DNA of 64,000 bases from Acinetobacter bouvetii. Its GTDB lineage: Bacteria > Pseudomonadota > Gammaproteobacteria > Pseudomonadales > Moraxellaceae. The notes under the pieces were generated by a model. The model was given only the letters and a program-made list of their open reading frames with translations. It was not told the origin of the DNA and did no database searches. The translations under genes and the position numbers were made by a program. Positions within the stretch are counted from its first letter, which is position 1. Each line of letters starts with the position of its first letter. The stretch spans positions 47,754 through 111,753 of the forward strand of contig NZ_CADDTS010000031.1 of the NCBI RefSeq assembly GCF_902753875.1, given 5' to 3'. Shown in pieces: positions 9,292 through 18,626 of this stretch.

Positions 9292-9615
9292 ATGGCAGCT
9301 TTATCAATTCAGGAACGCAAACGTTTACGTCAAATTGGTCATGCATTAAACCCGGTGGTTATGCTTGGCGATAAAGGTTTGACTGAAGCTGTAGTCGAAG
9401 AATTAAACCGCGCTTTAAACGATCACGAATTGATTAAAGTGAAAATTGTGGCTGAAGATCGTGAAGAACGCGCATCTTTAATTGAAGACCTTTCAGCTCA
9501 AACTGGCGCTGAAGTTGTGCAAAAAATTGGTAAAATTGCGCTGATTTATAAAAAAGCAGCAAAACAGAATCCAAAACTGTCTAACCTTGTACGTCACGCA
9601 CACTTGTCTAACTAA
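9292..9615 (+). CDS. yhbY: Ribosome assembly RNA-binding protein YhbY
   Basis: A single CRM-domain protein of 107 residues that associates with pre-50S ribosomal particles. The family signatures are visible: the start SIQERKRLRQIGHALNPVVMLG, the central GLTEAVVEELNRALNDHELIKVKI and the GxxG-like turn QTGAEVVQKIGKIALIYKK. It is divergent from rlmE, as in many gammaproteobacteria, and only five bases before the next gene, so the two probably form one transcript. Confidence 0.93.
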   Translation: MAALSIQERKRLRQIGHALNPVVMLGDKGLTEAVVEELNRALNDHELIKVKIVAEDREERASLIEDLSAQTGAEVVQKIGKIALIYKKAAKQNPKLSNLVRHAHLSN

Positions 9616-9620
9616 GCTGT

Positions 9621-10160
9621 ATGGCCAGTTACGAACTTAGCGCTTTTGACCGCCGCTTTCAATCAATCTCTTTGGTTGCTGCGATTGAACAACAAAGTCC
9701 ATATACCTTAAATGTGGGCTATTGGCTGCGCGATCCCAATCAGCTGTTGCAATGGCCTGAGATGCTACCGGATCACCCGCGTCAAGATTTCTTATGGGAA
9801 CAGACCTGTTTTGAAATTTTTCTGGGGGTGAAAGGTGAAGATTTCTATCGTGAAATCAATCTCTCCCCTTCTCAGGCATGGCAAATCTATCAGTTTGAGG
9901 AATATCGCTATCCGGAAGATATGCCGCCGCAAGCTGCGCATGACATTGAACTGAATCAGCTCAAACGCACCCATTACGGCATCAATGTCAGTCTGGATTT
10001 AACCGAGTTTATGCTTAAGCATAAATTGCAATGGTCAGATCTGTTCCTGGGCCTTAGCGCTGTCTTAAAGACCTCGCAGGGTGAACATTTCTATGCGATG
10101 CAACACAGCAGCCCACATGCAGATTTTCATAACAAGCGTGATTGGCTGCATCAGTTCTAG
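9621..10160 (+). CDS. DOMON-like domain protein
   Basis: A 179-residue soluble protein. The pattern RQDFLWEQTCFEIFLG, then REINLSPSQAWQIYQFEEYRY is characteristic of a bacterial group annotated as DOMON-like, a beta-sandwich thought to bind sugar or heme in relatives. No signal peptide is present, so it should act in the cytoplasm. The gene starts five bases after yhbY stops and ends at a strong bidirectional terminator. The molecular role is unknown. Confidence 0.75.
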   Translation: MASYELSAFDRRFQSISLVAAIEQQSPYTLNVGYWLRDPNQLLQWPEMLPDHPRQDFLWEQTCFEIFLGVKGEDFYREINLSPSQAWQIYQFEEYRYPEDMPPQAAHDIELNQLKRTHYGINVSLDLTEFMLKHKLQWSDLFLGLSAVLKTSQGEHFYAMQHSSPHADFHNKRDWLHQF

Positions 10161-10194
10161 TGCATTGCTAAACTATTTCAGCAATCAGGCAGCA

Positions 10195-10226
10195 ATAAAA
10201 AAGTGAGGACAGTCCCTCACTTTTTT
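10195..10226. terminator. Bidirectional terminator between convergent genes
   Basis: AAAAAAGTGAGG (10197-10208) pairs with CCTCACTTTTTT (10215-10226) around a 6-base loop. It serves the DOMON-like gene (+) and the coiled-coil gene (-). Confidence 0.88.
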
Positions 10227-10259
10227 ATGCTTTTAATCTTGATCTAAGCAAACTCAGGA

Positions 10260-10733
10260 TCAGCTTTTTAGGGTTGGTTTATCTTCCGGCTTAACCGATA
10301 CTTTTTTCCACACATCCAAAGTATGCTCTTTCGAGCGTTTCAGGGTTTCTGCCAAATGGTCTTTATGTTTGACTGAAATCTGGCTCACGTCTTCTTTCAG
10401 TTCTTTGCCCAGTTTGGATAAATCTTCCAGAACAGCGTTAAATTCAGTTTTCACAAACTCCTTTAACTCGCTTAAATCTTTCGAAGATAAATTTAACTGT
10501 TTTTTAATCTGATCAATACGTTGCAACAGATCCTGTTTCAGGGTCTGAACCTGTTCCTGTACATTAGCTTGAAGCTCTTTCGCTTCAACCTTCACATGTT
10601 CAGTAGACTCAGTTACAGCCTCTGTTACTTTTTGCTGTGCTTCTTTAGAAGCCTGTTCCAGCTTGTCCGCACCTTCTGCAACTACCTCTTTTAAGGTCGT
10701 TTTAGCCTTCACTGTTTTTTGTTCTGTAGTCAT
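10260..10733 (-). CDS. Alpha-helical coiled-coil protein (phasin/apolipophorin-like)
   Basis: A 157-residue, highly charged protein with almost no aromatic residues and continuous heptad-like patterning from about residue 12 to 145, rich in K, E, Q, A and L. There is no signal peptide or membrane segment. Such composition resembles phasin-like or stress-associated amphipathic proteins, but no specific domain can be asserted. An AGGAAC sequence lies shortly before the ATG. It is a single-gene unit facing a bidirectional terminator. Confidence 0.65.
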   Translation of the reverse strand: MTTEQKTVKAKTTLKEVVAEGADKLEQASKEAQQKVTEAVTESTEHVKVEAKELQANVQEQVQTLKQDLLQRIDQIKKQLNLSSKDLSELKEFVKTEFNAVLEDLSKLGKELKEDVSQISVKHKDHLAETLKRSKEHTLDVWKKVSVKPEDKPTLKS

Positions 10734-10907
10734 GGTCTTGTTCCTATAGTTATTTCATGAGAACCATTAGACTATGCCGATTTGATAAAATTTAACTTTT
10801 GATTTGTTAGACAATTCTTATTTGCTTACATTTTACATACATAGACACAAAACAGACTTCCGAACAAAACACAAGGGATTTATCTTATTTATTCACAGTA
10901 AATAGAA

Positions 10908-10936
10908 TGGACTTTGAAGGGCTTTCTGCGTATAAT
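10908..10936 (+). promoter_or_regulatory. Candidate sigma-70 promoter of carA
   Basis: TGGACT (10908-10913) and a consensus TATAAT (10931-10936) are separated by 17 bases. The start of transcription would fall near 10942-10945, leaving an untranslated leader of about 100 bases before carA. Confidence 0.7.
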
Positions 10937-10950
10937 GCCGTGTTAAGTTC

Positions 10951-11019
10951 AAGCGAGCAGATGTAAGGGAGGGTAGGTTTTAAAGCAGCCTTCCTTTTTT
11001 TTCGTCTTCTCGCTTTTTT
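10951..11019 (+). promoter_or_regulatory. Nested hairpins with T-runs in the carA leader (attenuator candidate)
   Basis: An inner stem AAGGGAGG (10965-10972) pairs fully, one G-T wobble included, with CCTTCCTT (10989-10996) and is followed by eight T residues (10995-11002). An outer stem 10951-10963 pairs with 11003-11015 at 12 of 13 positions, counting one wobble, and is followed by a second T-run (11014-11019). Both are terminator-like and lie between the promoter and the carA ribosome site. An ATG-TAA start-stop pair occurs at 10961. Pyrimidine- or arginine-responsive attenuation is plausible but unproven. Confidence 0.65.
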
Positions 11020-11045
11020 ACAGCCTAAATTTCAGGAGCTTTGGT

Positions 11046-12188
11046 TTGAGCACCCCAGCAATTTTAGCCCTAGCCGACGGAACTATCTTTAAAGGTACTT
11101 CTATTGGCGCATCGGGTAGCACGACTGGTGAAGTCGTTTTTAATACAGCAATGACTGGCTATCAAGAAATTTTGACTGACCCTAGTTATGCACAACAACT
11201 TGTGACACTAACTTACCCACATATCGGTAACACAGGTTGTAATGATGAAGACGCTGAGTCAGGTCGAATTCATAAAGTATGGGCTAACGGATTGATCATT
11301 CGTGACCTACCTTTATTGCATAGCAACTTCCGTGCTGAGCAATCACTTGGTGATTACCTTGAACAACACAATGTTGTTGCTATTGCAGACATCGATACAC
11401 GTAAATTAACGCGTATTCTGCGAGCAAAAGGTGCACAAAATGGTTGTATCCTTGCTGGCGAAAACATTACAGAAGAAGAAGCTTTAGCTAAAGCACGCGC
11501 TTTTGGTGGTTTAAATGGTTTAGACCTTGCAAAAGAATGCTGTGATCCTGAAGGTTTTGAATGGACTGAAGGTTCTTGGAAACTTGGTGAAGGTTTCTCA
11601 CAACCTGAAGCTAAATTCCATGTTGTTGCATACGATTACGGTGTCAAAACCAACATCTTACGTATGCTCGCAGACCGCGGTTGTAAATTGACTGTTGTGC
11701 CTGCGCAAACTCCTGCTGCTGACGTACTTGCGTTGAATCCAGATGGCGTGTTCTTATCGAACGGCCCCGGCGATCCAGCTGCATGTGACTACGCAATTGA
11801 AGCTGTAAAAACAATTGTAGAAGATGCTCGCAACGTACCAGTATTTGGTATTTGCTTGGGTCACCAAATTCTTGCACTTGCTTCAGGTGCAAAAACTGTG
11901 AAAATGCCTCACGGCCACCACGGTGCCAACCACCCTGTTCAAAACATGGAAACTGGTATTGTGATGATTACTTCGCAAAACCATGGCTTCGCAGTAGATG
12001 CAGAAACATTACCTGCAAACTTGAAAGCTACGCACAAATCACTGTTCGACCAAACCCTACAAGGGATTCACCGTACAGACAAACCTGCGTTCAGTTTCCA
12101 AGGTCATCCAGAAGCAAGCCCTGGTCCACATGACTGCGCACCATTGTTCGATCATTTCATCGAACTTATCGAAGCATCTAAGAAGTAA
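11046..12188 (+). CDS. carA: Carbamoyl-phosphate synthase small (glutaminase) subunit
   Basis: CarA hydrolyses glutamine and passes ammonia through a tunnel to CarB for carbamoyl phosphate, the precursor of pyrimidines and arginine. The 380-residue protein has the N-terminal CPSase small-chain domain (about 1-150) and a class I glutamine amidotransferase domain with nucleophile Cys270 in GICLGH and His354/Glu356 in FQGHPEA. The start is TTG at 11046, chosen because AGGAGC ends seven bases upstream and the frame opens with the conserved [11 protein letters not shown]. It is followed after 13 bases by carB. Confidence 0.96.
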   Translation: MSTPAILALADGTIFKGTSIGASGSTTGEVVFNTAMTGYQEILTDPSYAQQLVTLTYPHIGNTGCNDEDAESGRIHKVWANGLIIRDLPLLHSNFRAEQSLGDYLEQHNVVAIADIDTRKLTRILRAKGAQNGCILAGENITEEEALAKARAFGGLNGLDLAKECCDPEGFEWTEGSWKLGEGFSQPEAKFHVVAYDYGVKTNILRMLADRGCKLTVVPAQTPAADVLALNPDGVFLSNGPGDPAACDYAIEAVKTIVEDARNVPVFGICLGHQILALASGAKTVKMPHGHHGANHPVQNMETGIVMITSQNHGFAVDAETLPANLKATHKSLFDQTLQGIHRTDKPAFSFQGHPEASPGPHDCAPLFDHFIELIEASKK

Positions 12189-12201
12189 TTAAGGAAGCAT
12201 C

Positions 12202-15200
12202 ATGGCTAAACGTACAGACATTAAAAGCATCTTAATTATTGGTGCTGGTCCGATTGTGATCGGTCAAGCATGTGAGTTTGACTACTCAGGTGCTCAAGCT
12301 TGTAAAGCCCTTCGTGAAGAAGGCTACCGTGTTATTTTGGTGAACTCTAACCCAGCAACCATTATGACTGACCCTGCTATGGCAGATGCAACTTACATCG
12401 AGCCGATTACTTGGCAAACTGTAGCTGCAATCATTGAGAAAGAACGCCCAGACGCAGTTCTTCCGACAATGGGTGGTCAAACAGCATTGAACTGTGCACT
12501 TGCACTTGATGCCAACGGTATTTTAGAAAAATACAATGTTGAATTGATTGGCGCGACTAAAGAAGCAATCGAAAAAGCGGAAGACCGTAAACTTTTCGAT
12601 ATCGCAATGCGCAAAATCGGTTTGGAATGCCCTCGCGCTGACGTTGCAGAAAGCATGGAACACGCACTTGAAATTCAAGCACGTTTCGGCTTCCCTGTCA
12701 TTATCCGTCCATCATTTACAATGGGTGGTTCAGGTGGTGGTATCGCTTACAACCGTGAAGAATTCATTGAAATTTGTGAACGTGGTTTCGATCTTTCTCC
12801 AACTAAACAATTATTGATCGATGAATCTCTAATTGGTTGGAAAGAATACGAAATGGAAGTTGTTCGTGACAAAAACGACAACTGTATCATTGTATGTACA
12901 ATCGAAAACTTTGACCCAATGGGCGTGCACACTGGTGACTCAATCACTGTTGCCCCTGCGCAAACGCTTACAGACAAAGAATTCCAACTTCTACGTAATG
13001 CATCTTTAGCTGTACTTCGTGAAATTGGTGTTGAAACTGGCGGTTCTAACGTTCAGTTCGGTATCAACCCGAAAGACGGCCGTATGGTTGTGATCGAGAT
13101 GAACCCACGTGTTTCTCGCTCATCTGCACTTGCATCTAAAGCAACTGGTTTCCCAATTGCGAAAATCGCTGCGAAATTGGCTGTAGGTTATACCCTTGAT
13201 GAATTGAAAAACGACATCACTGGCGGTACAACTCCTGCATCGTTCGAACCTGCGATTGACTATGTTGTAACGAAGATTCCTCGTTTCAACTTCGAGAAAT
13301 TCCCACAAGCTGACGCAACGCTTACAACTCAGATGAAATCTGTGGGTGAAGTAATGGCAATTGGCCGTAACTTCCAAGAGTCTGTATCTAAAGCGCTTCG
13401 TGGTCTTGAAGTGGGCGCATGCGGTTTTGATGAAAAAATCGCTGTAGGCACTGAAGGCGCGCGTGAAAAAATTCTTGTTGAACTTAAAGTTCCAGGTCCA
13501 GAGCGTATCTGGTACGTGGGTGATGCATTCCGTCACGGTTTCACACTTGATGAAGTATTTGAAGCAACCAAAATTGACCGTTGGTTCTTGATTCAAATCG
13601 AAGACATGATCAAAACTGAAAACCAAATCAAAACTTTAGGTTTTGGTGATTTGAACGCGGACAATATCCGTTCATTCAAACGCAAAGGTTTATCTGATCT
13701 TCGCATTGCGGACTTGATGGGTATTTCACAAAAACAATTCCGTAAACACCGTTGGAACTTGGGCGTAACCCCAGTTTACAAACGTGTGGATACATGTGCT
13801 GCAGAATTCGAATCTGATACAGCTTACATGTACTCAACTTACGATGAAGAATGTGAAGCGAATCCGTCTGATAAAGATAAGATTATGGTGATCGGTGGCG
13901 GTCCTAACCGTATTGGTCAAGGTATCGAATTCGATTACTGCTGTGTACACGCTGCCCTTGCAATGCGTGATGACGGTTATGAAACCATCATGGTGAACTG
14001 TAACCCTGAAACTGTTTCAACGGATTACGACACATCAGATCGCTTGTACTTCGAACCAATCACTTTGGAAGATGTGCTTGAAATCGTACGTATTGAGAAA
14101 CCAAAAGGTATTATCGTTCAGTACGGCGGTCAAACTCCGCTTAAATTGGCTCGTGCTTTAGAAGAAGCGGGTGCGCCAATTATCGGTACATCTCCTGACG
14201 CGATTGACCGTGCAGAAGACCGTGAACGTTTCCAACAAATGATTCAACGTCTACAACTTCGTCAACCAAACAACAGCATTGTAAAATCTGCTGAAGAAGG
14301 TATGGCTGAAGCAGCGAAAGTTGGCTACCCACTTGTGGTACGTCCTTCTTACGTACTTGGTGGCCGTGCAATGGAAATCGTGTACAACGATGACGAATTG
14401 AAACGCTATCTACGTGATGCGGTTCAAGCATCTAACGAAGCGCCAGTATTACTTGACCACTTCCTTGATGATGCCATCGAAGTTGACGTGGACTGCGTAT
14501 CTGACGGTAAAGACGTTGTGATTGGCGGTATCATGCAGCATATCGAACAAGCAGGTATTCACTCAGGTGACTCAGCATGTTCTATTCCGCCTTACTCTTT
14601 ATCTCAAGAAGTACAGGACGAAATGCGCCGTCAAACGATTGCGATGGCGAAAGAGCTTGGTGTAATTGGTTTGATGAACGTTCAGTTTGCAGTGAAAGGT
14701 ACTGACGTATACATTCTAGAAGTGAACCCACGTGCATCACGTACTGTTCCATTCGTATCTAAATGTATCGGTGAATCTCTAGCGAAAGTGGCTGCACGTT
14801 GTATGGCAGGTCAATCTCTTGAGTCGCAAGGCTTTACCAAAGAGATTATTCCTGAACACTTCTCTGTAAAAGAAGCAGTGTTCCCATTCAACAAGTTCCC
14901 TGGTGTTGACCCGATCCTTGGCCCTGAAATGAAATCTACAGGCGAAGTAATGGGTGTTGGTAAAACATTTGGTGAAGCGTTCTATAAAGCTGTGTTAGGC
15001 TCTAACGATCGTTTACCAGGTCTACCAACTGAAGGCGAAGTAAAACATGCATTCTTATCTGTTCGTCATTCTGACAAGCCACGTGCTGTTGGTATTGCGA
15101 AACAGTTAACAGATCTTGGCTTCAAAGTACTTGCGACTGGCGGTACTTATGATGTAATTAAAGAAGCGGGTATTGAATGTGAACGTGTGAATAAAGTCAC

Positions 15201-15432
15201 TGAAGGCCGTCCTAATATCGTGGACCGCTTGAAAAATGGCGAAGTTCACCTCATTATCAATACAACCGAAGGCAAACAGGCTCAAGAAGATTCATTCTCG
15301 ATCCGTCGCTCTGCGCTTCAAGGCAAAGTGTATTACACCACTACCTTGAACGGTGCTGATGCTGTATGCCAAGCTTTAGCAATCAAATTGCCAATGGATG
15401 TATACCGCCTGCAAGACCTTACCAAAGGTTAA
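12202..15432 (+). CDS. carB: Carbamoyl-phosphate synthase large subunit
   Basis: CarB makes carbamoyl phosphate from bicarbonate, ammonia and two ATP. The 1076-residue protein has the duplicated architecture: a first ATP-grasp unit (residues about 1-400), an oligomerisation domain (about 400-555), a second ATP-grasp unit (about 556-935) and a C-terminal MGS-like allosteric domain (about 940-1076, starting near [12 protein letters not shown]). Biotin-carboxylase-type motifs such as [10 protein letters not shown] and [10 protein letters not shown] are present in both halves. AAGGAAG precedes the ATG. It is co-transcribed with carA and followed by a terminator before greA. Confidence 0.98.
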   Translation: MAKRTDIKSILIIGAGPIVIGQACEFDYSGAQACKALREEGYRVILVNSNPATIMTDPAMADATYIEPITWQTVAAIIEKERPDAVLPTMGGQTALNCALALDANGILEKYNVELIGATKEAIEKAEDRKLFDIAMRKIGLECPRADVAESMEHALEIQARFGFPVIIRPSFTMGGSGGGIAYNREEFIEICERGFDLSPTKQLLIDESLIGWKEYEMEVVRDKNDNCIIVCTIENFDPMGVHTGDSITVAPAQTLTDKEFQLLRNASLAVLREIGVETGGSNVQFGINPKDGRMVVIEMNPRVSRSSALASKATGFPIAKIAAKLAVGYTLDELKNDITGGTTPASFEPAIDYVVTKIPRFNFEKFPQADATLTTQMKSVGEVMAIGRNFQESVSKALRGLEVGACGFDEKIAVGTEGAREKILVELKVPGPERIWYVGDAFRHGFTLDEVFEATKIDRWFLIQIEDMIKTENQIKTLGFGDLNADNIRSFKRKGLSDLRIADLMGISQKQFRKHRWNLGVTPVYKRVDTCAAEFESDTAYMYSTYDEECEANPSDKDKIMVIGGGPNRIGQGIEFDYCCVHAALAMRDDGYETIMVNCNPETVSTDYDTSDRLYFEPITLEDVLEIVRIEKPKGIIVQYGGQTPLKLARALEEAGAPIIGTSPDAIDRAEDRERFQQMIQRLQLRQPNNSIVKSAEEGMAEAAKVGYPLVVRPSYVLGGRAMEIVYNDDELKRYLRDAVQASNEAPVLLDHFLDDAIEVDVDCVSDGKDVVIGGIMQHIEQAGIHSGDSACSIPPYSLSQEVQDEMRRQTIAMAKELGVIGLMNVQFAVKGTDVYILEVNPRASRTVPFVSKCIGESLAKVAARCMAGQSLESQGFTKEIIPEHFSVKEAVFPFNKFPGVDPILGPEMKSTGEVMGVGKTFGEAFYKAVLGSNDRLPGLPTEGEVKHAFLSVRHSDKPRAVGIAKQLTDLGFKVLATGGTYDVIKEAGIECERVNKVTEGRPNIVDRLKNGEVHLIINTTEGKQAQEDSFSIRRSALQGKVYYTTTLNGADAVCQALAIKLPMDVYRLQDLTKG

Positions 15433-15440
15433 TTAAGTTA

Positions 15441-15481
15441 CCGATAAGTCCCGTCACCTTATCGGTGGCGGGCTTTTTTTC
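15441..15481 (+). terminator. Terminator after carB with an overlapping alternative hairpin
   Basis: CCCGTCACC (15450-15458) pairs over all nine positions (one wobble) with GGTGGCGGG (15464-15472), followed by C and a T-run: a strong terminator. An 8-base perfect stem, CCGATAAG (15441-15448) with CTTATCGG (15458-15465), uses bases of both terminator arms, so the two structures exclude each other. This is the geometry of a terminator/antiterminator switch ahead of greA. Confidence 0.8.
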
Positions 15482-15528
15482 TTTTTTAAACCAGTATTTT
15501 TTTAAATACCAAATTATGAGGGACAACA

Positions 15529-16005
15529 ATGCAACGTTATCCTATGACTCCTGAAGGCAAAGAAGCCTTAGAGAAAGAATTACATCAATTAAAAAGTATT
15601 GATCGTCCGCGCATCACTGCTGCAATTGCAGAAGCGCGCGAACATGGGGATTTGAAAGAAAACGCGGAATACCACGCTGCCCGTGAACAGCAAGGTTTCT
15701 GCGAAGGCCGTATTCAGGACATCGAAGGTAAACTTGGTGCAATGCAAGTGATTGATGTTAAAACACTTGAACAAAACGGTCGTGTGGTTTTTGGTGTAAC
15801 AGTAACTATTGAAAACTTAGATACTGAAGAGCAAAAGACTTATAAAATTGTTGGCGATGACGAAGCAGACTTTAAGATCAACAAGATCTCTGTGAACTCT
15901 CCGATTGCTCGCGGCCTTTTAGGTAAAAATGAAGGTGACGAAGCGAAAATCGTGACTCCACAAGGCGAAGTGGAATACGAAATTGTGAAAGTTGAATACA
16001 TCTAA
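15529..16005 (+). CDS. greA: Transcription elongation factor GreA
   Basis: GreA inserts its coiled coil into the RNA polymerase secondary channel and stimulates cleavage of backtracked RNA. The 158-residue protein has the typical length: an N-terminal coiled coil (about 1-75) with the acidic tip in [20 protein letters not shown], and a C-terminal FKBP-like domain ending in [19 protein letters not shown] lies before the ATG. The order carA-carB-greA is also known in pseudomonads; here a terminator or switch precedes greA. Confidence 0.97.
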   Translation: MQRYPMTPEGKEALEKELHQLKSIDRPRITAAIAEAREHGDLKENAEYHAAREQQGFCEGRIQDIEGKLGAMQVIDVKTLEQNGRVVFGVTVTIENLDTEEQKTYKIVGDDEADFKINKISVNSPIARGLLGKNEGDEAKIVTPQGEVEYEIVKVEYI

Positions 16006-16027
16006 GCGTTAGAGATATTCGCTATAC

Positions 16028-16052
16028 AAACCCCTCAAATGAGGGGTTTTTT
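16028..16052 (+). terminator. Terminator of greA
   Basis: AAACCCCTC (16028-16036) pairs perfectly with GAGGGGTTT (16041-16049) around a 4-base loop, with the T-run continuing to 16052. Confidence 0.9.
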
Positions 16053-16096
16053 ATGCCCGCAATGTTATACTTTATAAAAAATTGGATAAAAATAAG

Positions 16097-16309
16097 ATGG
16101 AAAATCGACTTATTCATGCATTTGTGTATGCCATTTCGGGCTTTTGTTTAGGCTTTGTTCTGATGACATTTTGGGATGTCTCAAGCCATACTCAAATCAA
16201 TCCTTTTAGAATTGTGCTGTACTGTACTTTATTTTTTGCAGTTTGGGGATTTGTCTTTCCCAATAGTGTCAAAGGCATTTTCATGGCGCTTTGGAACTTA
16301 TTTAAGTAG
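16097..16309 (+). CDS. Small membrane protein of unknown function
   Basis: About 70 residues with two hydrophobic segments (about residues 8-25 and 38-58 from the ATG at 16097) and no recognisable domain. A TTG five codons earlier (16082) is also in frame; the ATG is preferred because GGAT lies at a plausible distance upstream. It stands between the greA terminator and the acetyltransferase gene. Confidence 0.5.
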   Translation: MENRLIHAFVYAISGFCLGFVLMTFWDVSSHTQINPFRIVLYCTLFFAVWGFVFPNSVKGIFMALWNLFK

Positions 16310-16447
16310 ATCAATCATAAACATCCCCGTCTAAATACCTTTTTTCACAGTCATCTATTTGTAGTTTACATCTCCCCAACCCCCTCTTTTCCAAAGAGGA
16401 GCTGAACTGCGATATAATCCCCCATCCCTTTCCTACACGCTGCAACC

Positions 16448-17056
16448 ATGTCTGAAAAGTTAATCAATTCCCCTGTGAATCACTGGTGCGAGTTCGAGTT
16501 CATTTCGAAAACAGTGAAGAATCCGAATATTCATATTAAGGGGAATTATTCTTACTACTCAGCCTATTGGGATCAAGGCTTCGAGCGTTGTGTTGTGCGT
16601 TATCTGCATGACAAGCCTGCGACTCCAGAGAAACCCATTGATCAACTGTATATCGGCAATTTCGTCTGTTTTGGCGCGGAATGCGTGATTATGATGGGTG
16701 GCAATCAATTGCATCGTACCGACTGGATTTCAGCCTTTCCGTTCGATACACGCAGTTTTGTGCCTGCTGGCGATACAGTCATTGGTGATGGCTGCTGGAT
16801 TGGCTCACGCGCCATGATTATGCAGGGTGTGAAGTTAGGTGAAGGTGCTGTAGTCGCAACAGGTTCTGTAGTGACTAAAGATGTGCCACCTTATGCCATT
16901 GTAGGCGGTGTGCCTGCAAAAATTATTAAATACCGTTTTCCTGCGGATGATATAGAAAAACTGCTTTCTCTTAAAATTTATGACTTAGATGAAAAGGAAT
17001 TTTTAAAAATGCGTGAACAGTTTCAGACGGGTGACATAAAATCTCTATTTAAATAA
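16448..17056 (+). CDS. CatB-related O-acetyltransferase (left-handed beta-helix)
   Basis: The 202-residue protein has the hexapeptide-repeat beta-helix of the xenobiotic acetyltransferase group (Vat/CatB), which transfers acetyl from acetyl-CoA to hydroxyl groups. Visible signatures are [27 protein letters not shown] (with the catalytic-type His), then repeats [54 protein letters not shown]. The natural substrate is unknown; chromosomal members need not confer drug resistance. Its C-terminal codons are repeated, diverged, at 21419-21502 beyond the pilus genes, which suggests recombination here. Confidence 0.88.
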   Translation: MSEKLINSPVNHWCEFEFISKTVKNPNIHIKGNYSYYSAYWDQGFERCVVRYLHDKPATPEKPIDQLYIGNFVCFGAECVIMMGGNQLHRTDWISAFPFDTRSFVPAGDTVIGDGCWIGSRAMIMQGVKLGEGAVVATGSVVTKDVPPYAIVGGVPAKIIKYRFPADDIEKLLSLKIYDLDEKEFLKMREQFQTGDIKSLFK

Positions 17057-17332
17057 GATTAAAAAATAGGGAATTAAATGACAGATAAACAGCATTTTTT
17101 ATATAAATATATAGTAATATTTAATTCTTAAAACTGGCATTATGCCTAATACAACACGATACCACTCCCCAAAGCCACCAAAAATAAACAGTTAATTTCT
17201 AATAAAAATCAATTATTTCACACAATCAATATACCTATTTTTAGTGATAGACTTTTTTTATTGGATCAATAAAATTCAGCGCAGATAAAATTATTTATCT
17301 ACTTAAAAGAAACAAAACGAAAAAGGTTAAAA

Positions 17333-17794
17333 ATGAAAATTAATAAATTAGCATTAGTATTACTGGCAATTGGGGTATGTGGATCTGCTCAAGCGGATAC
17401 AGCAACTGCAAGCATTGAGCTCAGCTTAACCATTCCAAAAAAATGCACGATTGCGACTCCAACAACCAAGCTTCTCATTCCAACAACAGGGGCAACAGCG
17501 TCTACAAACTATAGCGTGACTTGCAATACTGGCTACAGCATTGGCACAAAAGCGGACAACTACAGCACAGCAGACTGGAGTACACATGTGAAAAATGGCA
17601 ACTTATCTTTGCCGACTTTGATTGGTACTAAAGGGCCAAACAACTCTAATATCGGCATCATGAATCCAGCTACAAGCTTTGCAGGCAGTAGTGTTGATAC
17701 ATTTACCCTTTCTGCTGGGCTGAAAAATGCAATTACAGCAATAACAACAGCTGGTACATATACGGATCAATACCGCATTACAGTGACTTATTAA
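17333..17794 (+). CDS. Archaic chaperone-usher pilus major subunit (SCPU domain)
   Basis: A 153-residue exported protein with signal peptide (cleavage probably after SAQA, residue 21) and one spore coat protein U domain, the fold of CsuA/B-type pilins. Two cysteines (KKCTIA and VTCNTG) are placed for the family disulfide, and the C-terminal strand YTDQYRITVTY fits the donor-accepting end. As first gene, followed by a large palindrome, it is inferred to be the abundant rod subunit. The preceding 276 bases are very AT-rich and hold the presumed promoter. Confidence 0.85.
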   Translation: MKINKLALVLLAIGVCGSAQADTATASIELSLTIPKKCTIATPTTKLLIPTTGATASTNYSVTCNTGYSIGTKADNYSTADWSTHVKNGNLSLPTLIGTKGPNNSNIGIMNPATSFAGSSVDTFTLSAGLKNAITAITTAGTYTDQYRITVTY

Positions 17795-17805
17795 AATAAT
17801 GTAAA

Positions 17806-17837
17806 AGTTAAAAGGCTTTATATAAAGCCTTTTAACT
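17806..17837. other. 32-base perfect palindrome after the first pilin gene
   Basis: Bases 17806-17821 are the exact inverse complement of 17822-17837, with core AAAAGGCTTTAT/ATAAAGCCTTTT. It lies 11 bases after the pilin stop and 60 bases before the chaperone. The right arm ends in CTTTTAACT, so it may act as a leaky terminator and RNA-stabilising hairpin, raising pilin levels above chaperone and usher. Confidence 0.8.
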
Positions 17838-17897
17838 CATTCTGATCATAAATTAAAAATGTGAATATAAAAAATCAATAAAATTACAGGCTATAAA

Positions 17898-18617
17898 ATG
17901 AAGTTAAAAATGAAAAATATATCTATATTTTTATTCTCAATATTTTATATAAATTCAAGTTTTGCCAATATTACCATCAGCCCTGTAATTTTAGAAATAA
18001 ATGCTAAAAATGAAACTCGCAGTACATCTATTTTACTGGAAAATGCTGAAGATGGCGTCAGCCATATTTATGAAGTCACTCCCTATAAATGGACGCAGAA
18101 TCAATTAGGAGAAGACCAGCTAGAGCCAGCCAGCGATATTGTTATCAATCCAAGAACAATTCAATTGAACAAAGGTGATCAACGCAGTGTACGCATCGGT
18201 TTCAGACAAAAATTAAGTGAAATGGACTTAAAACAAGAACAAAGTTGGCGTCTGCTTTTTCAAGAAATTGAATCGCCTCTGGAAAACACAGGAATTGGCA
18301 TTAACGTTAACTTCAGCATACCGCTATTTGCGGCAGAAAAGCCAAATACGACTTCACCAAACCTCGAAGCCATTTTAGATGAAAAAACTGCCACATTAAA
18401 AATTAGAAACTTAAATGCATATCACATCAAAATTATGGGTATTGATCTAATCAATAAGGAAGGAGCTACCTCTGAATCCTTTCCTCAACTGAAATATATT
18501 CTGGCAAATCAAGAAATGATCTTAAATCTTCGAAAGAGCGATGCTGACCAAAACATTAAAGCACAGATCAAAATTGATCAAATTGATAAGCCTTTACTGT
18601 TGCCAATACACAAGTAA
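17898..18617 (+). CDS. Periplasmic pilus chaperone (CsuC-like)
   Basis: A 239-residue exported protein with signal peptide (cleavage near SFA, residue 24) and the two immunoglobulin-like domains of pilus chaperones. The F1-G1 region, with QLNKGDQRSVRIGFR around residues 94-108, matches the family pattern. A short C-terminal domain follows. It would cap SCPU subunits in the periplasm by donor-strand complementation and deliver them to the usher. It is nine bases upstream of the usher gene. Confidence 0.88.
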   Translation: MKLKMKNISIFLFSIFYINSSFANITISPVILEINAKNETRSTSILLENAEDGVSHIYEVTPYKWTQNQLGEDQLEPASDIVINPRTIQLNKGDQRSVRIGFRQKLSEMDLKQEQSWRLLFQEIESPLENTGIGINVNFSIPLFAAEKPNTTSPNLEAILDEKTATLKIRNLNAYHIKIMGIDLINKEGATSESFPQLKYILANQEMILNLRKSDADQNIKAQIKIDQIDKPLLLPIHK

Positions 18618-18626
18618 AGCACCCCC

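Noticed and set aside
13120..13626. Long antisense open frame inside carB (168 codons)
   Set aside because: It lies wholly within a certain housekeeping gene, has no ribosome site and encodes a Phe/Cys/Arg-rich sequence typical of a mirror frame.
16448..17056. Chloramphenicol-resistance gene
   Set aside because: The fold is the CatB/Vat type, but chromosomal relatives have unknown substrates; resistance cannot be inferred from sequence.
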